From the NCBI GenBank assembly GCA_902485915.1, contig CABTMH010000202.1, positions 1 to 29,013 of the forward strand: a stretch of 29,013 nt of DNA, read 5' to 3'. The notes under the pieces are model-generated. The model searched no databases, was not told the DNA's origin, and worked only from the letters and a program-made list of their open reading frames with translations. The stretch comes from an uncultured Oribacterium sp. (GTDB taxonomy: Bacteria > Bacillota > Clostridia > Lachnospirales > Lachnospiraceae). A program made the position numbers and the translations under genes. Of the stretch, positions 24,409 through 29,013 are shown in pieces. Position 1 is the stretch's first letter. Each line of letters opens with the position of its first letter.

Positions 24409-24474
24409 TGCGATCGCCAGCGGTGATGTTACTGTTCACTCGTGAACTTATCTGCATCACTGCTGGCGATCGCA
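24409..24474. repeat. long inverted repeat carrying family B repeat copy 3, in the polC leader
   Basis: TGCGATCGCCAGC (24409-24421) pairs with GCTGGCGATCGCA (24462-24474), then GTGATG (24423-24428) with CATCAC (24455-24460), around one G/T mismatch. Inside, GTTCAC (24434-24439) and GTGAAC (24442-24447) form a second small hairpin. The core GTTACTGTTCACTCGTG matches the copies at 1532 and 8712. It lies between ispG and polC and has no T-run, so it does not look like a terminator. Confidence 0.75.
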
Positions 24475-24485
24475 CCAAACGATGA

Positions 24486-25547
24486 TTAACTGAATCTGGA
24501 AATCTCCTCGCGGAGCACGGCGAGCAGCTGATCCTCCGGTACCTTGCGGATGATCTCGCCCTTCTTTATGAGGAGGCCCACGCCCTTACCACCGGCGATG
24601 CCGATGTCGGCTTCCTTCGCTTCACCCGGGCCGTTCACGACACAGCCCATGACGGCAACCTTCAGAGACTTATCATCGAACTCCTCGACCATGGTCTGTA
24701 CCTGATTTGCGAGGCCGATGAGATCGATGTTCGTGCGGCCACAGGTCGGACAGGACACGACCTCGATGCCGCCCTTCCGGAGACCGAGGGTGCGAAGGAT
24801 GAGCTTCGCGGACTTGATTTCCTCGACCGGATCCGCGCTCAGCGATACACGGATGGTGTTGCCGATGCCCTGGGAAAGGATCATGCCGAGACCGAGGGCG
24901 GACTTAATGTTGCCGGACCACATGGTGCCGGCTTCGGTGATCCCGACGTGGAGCGGATAGTCCGTCTGCTGGCAGATGAGCTCGTGCGCACGGGTGCACA
25001 TCAGAACGTCGGAGGACTTGATGGAGATGACGAGATTATCATAGCCCATATCCTCGATGAGGTGGACTTTATCGAGCGCAGACTCCACGATGCCCTCGGC
25101 GGTGACATGGCCGCCGTACTTCTCGATCAGGTTCTTCTCGAGGGAGCCGGAGTTTACGCCGACACGGATCGGGATACTCCGCTCCTTCGCGCAGTCCACG
25201 ACGGCCCGGATCTTCTCGTTCGAGCCGATGTTGCCCGGGTTGATCCGGATCTTATCCGCGCCGTTTTCCATCGCTTCGATGGCCATGCGGTAGTCGAAAT
25301 GGATGTCGGCCACGAGCGGAATCGAGATCTGCTTCTTAATCTCACGAATCGCCAGTGCGGCCTCGTGGGTCGGCACGGTGCAGCGGATGATCTGGCAGCC
25401 GGCCTTCTCGAGGCGGTGGATCTGCGCGACGGTCGCCGCGACATCCTCGGTCTTCGTGTTGCACATGGACTGGATTGCGATCGGGTTCTCCCCGCCGATC
25501 CTGACATTTCCGATGGAAATAACACGGGTCTTCTCTCTAGCTAACAT
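24486..25547 (-). CDS. ispG: 4-hydroxy-3-methylbut-2-enyl diphosphate synthase
   Basis: IspG reduces methylerythritol cyclodiphosphate to HMBPP in the non-mevalonate isoprenoid pathway and uses a [4Fe-4S] cluster. The 353-residue protein has the TIM-barrel start (RVISIGNVRIGGENPIAIQS in pieces) and the cluster ligands C266, C269 (SCPTCGRT), C302 and E309 (MGCVVNGPGEAKEADIG). ATG at 25547 is preferred over the GTG at 25550 because AGGAGG lies 7 bases upstream of it. It lies 38 bases after rseP and in the same direction as dxr, another gene of the same pathway. Confidence 0.96.
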   Translation of the reverse strand: MLAREKTRVISIGNVRIGGENPIAIQSMCNTKTEDVAATVAQIHRLEKAGCQIIRCTVPTHEAALAIREIKKQISIPLVADIHFDYRMAIEAMENGADKIRINPGNIGSNEKIRAVVDCAKERSIPIRVGVNSGSLEKNLIEKYGGHVTAEGIVESALDKVHLIEDMGYDNLVISIKSSDVLMCTRAHELICQQTDYPLHVGITEAGTMWSGNIKSALGLGMILSQGIGNTIRVSLSADPVEEIKSAKLILRTLGLRKGGIEVVSCPTCGRTNIDLIGLANQVQTMVEEFDDKSLKVAVMGCVVNGPGEAKEADIGIAGGKGVGLLIKKGEIIRKVPEDQLLAVLREEISRFS

Positions 25548-25585
25548 CACTTTTCCTCCTGTATATGTGGCTGATGCTTCGGGTT

Positions 25586-26770
25586 TCAGTTCCCCAGCAT
25601 CGCGCTGTATGCACCGGTGAACAGATTCAGTATATCGTTTGACATGACTGCGGCCATCAGAAGCAGCAGCAGGATCATACCGATCTGGTTGATGCGCTCC
25701 TCGAGCTGCGGGTCGAGGCGTCGTCTCGAGATCATCTCGAGCAGGATAAACAGCAGGCGTCCGCCATCGAGGGCCGGCACCGGCAGCAGGTTCATCACAC
25801 CGAGGTTCGCCGAGAGCATCACGAGGAGCTCCAGCAGTACGAGGAAAGCATTGAGCGCACCGTACTGAGAGGACTGCTCGACCGTGGAGCCCATGACCGT
25901 CACCGCCCCGACCGGGCCCATGACCTCCTGGCGCTGGACGCGGCCATGCACGAGCAGACGCAGGCTCTGGATCACGACGGTCGTGTTGTACCGGACCTCA
26001 TAAAAGGCATCCTCGACGAACTCCCGCGGGCCGGTCGGCAGGAAGCGTCCGCCATAAAAGCTGATGCCGAGTTTATACTTCTGCTGCGTCGTATCGTAGT
26101 ACGGCTGGAAGTAAAGCGTCTTCTTCTCTCCATCCCGAAGCACCACGGCTTCCAGCGTCGTGTTCTCATCGAAGTCTGTGGTATTCACATAGAGCCAGAT
26201 GAAGAGGTCACGGTAGCCCGGTACGGGACACTGCGTCTTTCCCTCATAGCCGATCGACTGCAGCGCGTCCCCGCGCTCGAAGCCGGCCTCTGCCACCGGC
26301 GCATCCGGCGTCGTCTCCATGACGTAGAGACGGTCATAGCCACAGAAGCCGACCAGCACGAACGCGAGGATGCTGGCGAGGATGAAGTTATTCAGCACAC
26401 CGGCGATGCAGATGAAGAAGCGCTGCGGCGCTGACTTTTCGTTGAAGCTGTACTTCGCGATCTCGTCACTTCGGAAACGGACGCCGTCGTAGTCGATCCA
26501 GTACTTCTCCGCGTGACCCTGCGGGGTCGAGAAATCACCAGAACCGGCACTGTCCTCTCCGAGCATCGCGCAGCTGCCGCCGAAGGGCAGGAGCTTCAGG
26601 GAGTAACGTGTATTTCCGATGACGCGACTCAGGATGCGCGGTCCCATCCCGATGGAGAACTCGAGGACGCCGACGTGGCAGAGCTTCGCGGCCAGAAAAT
26701 GACCGAGCTCATGGAAGAAAACCAGGAAGCCGAGACCTGCGATGGCGATGATGATACTGATGATAGTCAT
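25586..26770 (-). CDS. rseP: RIP metalloprotease RseP (site-2 protease)
   Basis: This intramembrane zinc protease cleaves membrane-spanning substrates such as anti-sigma factors or signal-peptide remnants. HELGH at residues 20-24 in the first membrane helix gives the zinc ligands and catalytic glutamate. LLPVPALDGGRLLF near 330-343 carries the third-ligand aspartate of the LDG motif. A PDZ-like region lies at about 145-235. Length of 394 residues is in the family range, and there is an insert after about residue 75 (EDSAGSGDFSTPQGHAEK). AAGGAG lies 3 bases upstream of the ATG, a short spacing. Position between dxr and ispG is the usual Clostridia order. Confidence 0.94.
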   Translation of the reverse strand: MTIISIIIAIAGLGFLVFFHELGHFLAAKLCHVGVLEFSIGMGPRILSRVIGNTRYSLKLLPFGGSCAMLGEDSAGSGDFSTPQGHAEKYWIDYDGVRFRSDEIAKYSFNEKSAPQRFFICIAGVLNNFILASILAFVLVGFCGYDRLYVMETTPDAPVAEAGFERGDALQSIGYEGKTQCPVPGYRDLFIWLYVNTTDFDENTTLEAVVLRDGEKKTLYFQPYYDTTQQKYKLGISFYGGRFLPTGPREFVEDAFYEVRYNTTVVIQSLRLLVHGRVQRQEVMGPVGAVTVMGSTVEQSSQYGALNAFLVLLELLVMLSANLGVMNLLPVPALDGGRLLFILLEMISRRRLDPQLEERINQIGMILLLLLMAAVMSNDILNLFTGAYSAMLGN

Positions 26771-26791
26771 ATACTCCTTAAAAAAAATAAT

Positions 26792-27934
26792 CTAGTGGGT
26801 CCGTACGAAGTCGCGGGCCCAGGCTTCGATGTCGAGGATCTCTGCGAGGGTCGGTGCCGCGAGGACGTGGCCCTCATGGGCGTCCATGGCCTCTTCGATG
26901 ACGTCGGCGATCTCCAGGAAGTCGATGCGGTCCTGCAGGAACATCGCGACGGCTTCTTCGTTCGCGGCGTTGTAGACGGTCGGCATGGAGCCGCCGGTCC
27001 GGCCGGCGCGATAGCCGAGGGCGAGGCCCTTAAAGGTCTCCATGTCCGGATTTTCGAAGCTAAGCTGCATCAGCGCCGCGAGGTCGAGTCGCTCGTCCTC
27101 CTTCAGCGCGCGGCGATTCGGCGCATAGAGGGCGTACTCGATCGGGATGCGCATATCCGGCAGGCCGAGCTGAGCCTTCACCGAGCCGTCGACATACTGT
27201 ACGGCAGAGTGGACGATGGACTGCGGCTGTACGACGACCTGGATCTCATCGACAGGCACATCGAAGAGCCAGCTGGCTTCGAGGACCTCGAGACCCTTGT
27301 TCACCATCGTGGCGGAGTCGATCGTGATCTTTCGTCCCATCGACCAGTTCGGGTGCCTGAGCGCATCCTCCTTCGTCTTCCCGCGAAGCTCGTCCCGCTT
27401 CTTTCCGCGGAAGGGTCCGCCGGACGCCGTGAGCAGGATCTTCTCGATGGCGTCATGCGGCTCTCCGGTGAGGGACTGCCAGATGGCGCTGTGCTCGGAG
27501 TCGATCGGCTTGATCTCGATGCCACACTCCGCGGCCAGAGGCATGATGATGTGACCGGCGCAGACGAGTGTCTCCTTGTTCGCGAGGGCGACCTGCTTAT
27601 GGGCCTTCAGTGCCGCGATGGTCGGCTGGATACCGATCATGCCGACGACGGACACCACGACTTCATCGCAGTGCTCCATGGTCGCGAGCTCGATCAGCCC
27701 GTCCATCCCGCTCAGCACCTTCACCGGGAGCCCGTAGCTTCGGAAGGTCTCCGCCTTCGTCTCATCATAGATGCAGACGGCCTCCGGATGGAGCTTCTCC
27801 ACCTGTGCCTTCAGCTGCTCGATGGAGCCATAAACCGCGAGTCCGGTGACCTGGATCTCCGGATCTCCCTCGATCACATCGATGGTCTGGGTTCCGATGG
27901 AGCCCGTCGAACCTAATATTACTAATCTTCTCAT
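26792..27934 (-). CDS. dxr: 1-deoxy-D-xylulose 5-phosphate reductoisomerase
   Basis: Dxr converts DXP to methylerythritol 4-phosphate with NADPH and a divalent metal, the first committed step of the non-mevalonate pathway. The 380-residue protein shows the NADPH motif GSTGSIGTQT from residue 8. The metal and substrate region is present as PIDSEHSAIWQ, with LTASGGPFR and ITIDSATMVNKGLEVLEA further on. GAGG lies six bases before the ATG. Only 21 bases separate it from rseP downstream, indicating one transcript. Confidence 0.96.
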   Translation of the reverse strand: MRRLVILGSTGSIGTQTIDVIEGDPEIQVTGLAVYGSIEQLKAQVEKLHPEAVCIYDETKAETFRSYGLPVKVLSGMDGLIELATMEHCDEVVVSVVGMIGIQPTIAALKAHKQVALANKETLVCAGHIIMPLAAECGIEIKPIDSEHSAIWQSLTGEPHDAIEKILLTASGGPFRGKKRDELRGKTKEDALRHPNWSMGRKITIDSATMVNKGLEVLEASWLFDVPVDEIQVVVQPQSIVHSAVQYVDGSVKAQLGLPDMRIPIEYALYAPNRRALKEDERLDLAALMQLSFENPDMETFKGLALGYRAGRTGGSMPTVYNAANEEAVAMFLQDRIDFLEIADVIEEAMDAHEGHVLAAPTLAEILDIEAWARDFVRTH

Positions 27935-28069
27935 GATTATCCTCGATTCAAACAGTTTTCAGTATCCTTCGTTGCGTACATAGACGCCACGCATCCTGCC
28001 GAAGCCGATGCAGACGGCGGATGGATATGTGCTTCCCTGAGATGCCATTGGTCGCGGACAGCGACGTCG

Positions 28070-28921
28070 TCAGATCAGGAAGGTCAGGGCGAAGTACACC
28101 GCCGGGGCCGTGAACAGGACAGAGTCGAAGCGATCCAGGATGCCGCCATGGCCCGGGATCAGGTGTCCGTAATCCTTCACCTCGTAATCGCGCTTGATGC
28201 CAGAGGCAGTGAGGTCGCCGACCATCGAGATCAGCGCGCCGATCGCACAGGAGATACCGCAGGCGATGCCAGGGTTCGAGATGATGGCGAAGCCACGTCG
28301 GAAGATGGTCGCATAGAGACAGCCGAGCAGCGCAGCACCGAGGATACCGCCGACGGCACCCTCCACGGTCTTTTTCGGACTCAGGATAGGGGTCATCTTA
28401 TGACGCCCGAAGAGCATGCCGGCGCAGTACGCGCAGGTGTCGGAGCCCCAGCTTGCGAGGAAGATGAGCCAGACGAGGTACTTGCCGTCCGGGAGTGTCC
28501 TGGTCTGGTAGATGTAGCTCATCATGATGCCGGCGTAGCAGAAGCCCATGAAGGCTTTCGCGACCTGGGAGATCTTGTAGGCCGGGTAGGTGATGACGTA
28601 GAAGGCCATCAGGGCCATGAGGCTCAGGACGATCATCAGCGGGTAGTACTCCTCGACATGAAACCAGACGATGATATAGTAGCCGATGGTCGTGAGATAG
28701 CCGACCAGTCCGAGGGACGTGTGCTCGATGCCGAAGACACGGTAGAGCTCGAAGAGTCCGACCATGGAGATCAGAAAGGTCAGGACAAACAGCGGGAGTC
28801 CACCGCGCGGGACGGTGAGGATCGCGATCATGACGAGCACGATGCCACTCAGAAGCCGCGTAACGAAGGACTTCATCTTCTTTTCATTTTGATCTTTCTT
28901 TAAGTTCTCAGTTTCTGCCAT
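28070..28921 (-). CDS. cdsA: phosphatidate cytidylyltransferase
   Basis: CdsA makes CDP-diacylglycerol from phosphatidic acid and CTP, the entry to phospholipid synthesis, in the membrane. The 283-residue protein has about eight hydrophobic segments and the family signature near the C terminus, KRDYEVKDYGHLIPGHGG followed by ILDRFDS, with the SPKKTVEGAVGG segment before it. I start it at ATG 28921, six bases after GAGG; the in-frame TTG at 28933 lies on that binding site. A uppS gene usually precedes cdsA, but here the window ends. A gap of 135 bases separates it from dxr. Confidence 0.95.
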   Translation of the reverse strand: MAETENLKKDQNEKKMKSFVTRLLSGIVLVMIAILTVPRGGLPLFVLTFLISMVGLFELYRVFGIEHTSLGLVGYLTTIGYYIIVWFHVEEYYPLMIVLSLMALMAFYVITYPAYKISQVAKAFMGFCYAGIMMSYIYQTRTLPDGKYLVWLIFLASWGSDTCAYCAGMLFGRHKMTPILSPKKTVEGAVGGILGAALLGCLYATIFRRGFAIISNPGIACGISCAIGALISMVGDLTASGIKRDYEVKDYGHLIPGHGGILDRFDSVLFTAPAVYFALTFLI

Positions 28922-28993
28922 AGTGTACCTCAAAATACAAAGGACAGGCCACCCTTAAACACTGTTAATACAACGCAAAAGGACGCCTGTTCC

Positions 28994-29013
28994 AGATCGG
29001 AAGAGCACACGTC
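28994..29013 (+). other. Illumina TruSeq adapter sequence at the contig end
   Basis: The last 20 bases begin AGATCGGAAGAGC and continue CACACGTC, which is the start of the standard Illumina TruSeq read-1 adapter. This is library-derived, not genomic. Bases shortly before 28994 should be treated with care. Confidence 0.97.

Overview
The window looks like chromosomal DNA from a Gram-positive Clostridia (Bacillota), possibly Lachnospiraceae-like, although the genus cannot be read from it. The reasons are the order cdsA-dxr-rseP-ispG-polC on one strand, the Gram-positive replicase PolC, strong AGGAGG-type ribosome binding sites, a purine riboswitch, many intrinsic terminators and a secreted protein with cell-wall-binding repeats. 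Base composition is GC-rich by eye, apart from more AT-rich patches around 6150-7000 and 7700-8700. The last 20 bases match the Illumina TruSeq adapter, so the right edge is an assembly end and not genome sequence.

Left part (1-4400): a sodium:neurotransmitter-type symporter on the minus strand. Divergent to it, a purine-class riboswitch and its terminator precede a COG2509-type FAD dehydrogenase. A second terminator follows, then a xanthine/uracil permease gene that has lost about its first quarter. Middle-left (4500-10500, all minus): a secreted choline-binding-type repeat protein, a YjjG-like HAD phosphatase, a half-size EamA transporter, a Fic protein with a helix-turn-helix, and an overlapping pair (class I methyltransferase and ZIP metal transporter) behind a DtxR/MntR-like palindrome.

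Middle (10500-13200): a tandem PII-like signalling protein and an internally duplicated DUF1538 membrane protein. They are separated by a previously unremarked 34-bp tandem repeat; this is the best candidate for an undescribed module. Region 13300-18600: a dipeptide-use locus made of dipeptide epimerase, DUF819 membrane protein and CocE/NonD-S15 hydrolase, with a divergent XRE-cupin regulator and an inverted repeat on the promoter. Next is tyrA (prephenate dehydrogenase with ACT domain), whose promoter lies within a perfect 12-bp-arm palindrome.

Right part (19800-28921, minus): polC, ispG, rseP, dxr and cdsA, a conserved housekeeping cluster joining replication, isoprenoid synthesis, membrane proteolysis and phospholipid synthesis.

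Two families of short dispersed palindromic repeats thread the intergenic regions. One contains GGGGTCAGA/TCTGACCCC, and all three of its sites sit directly beside terminator hairpins. The other has a core close to GTTACTGTTCACACGTG. I saw no tRNA, rRNA, CRISPR array or complete insertion sequence.
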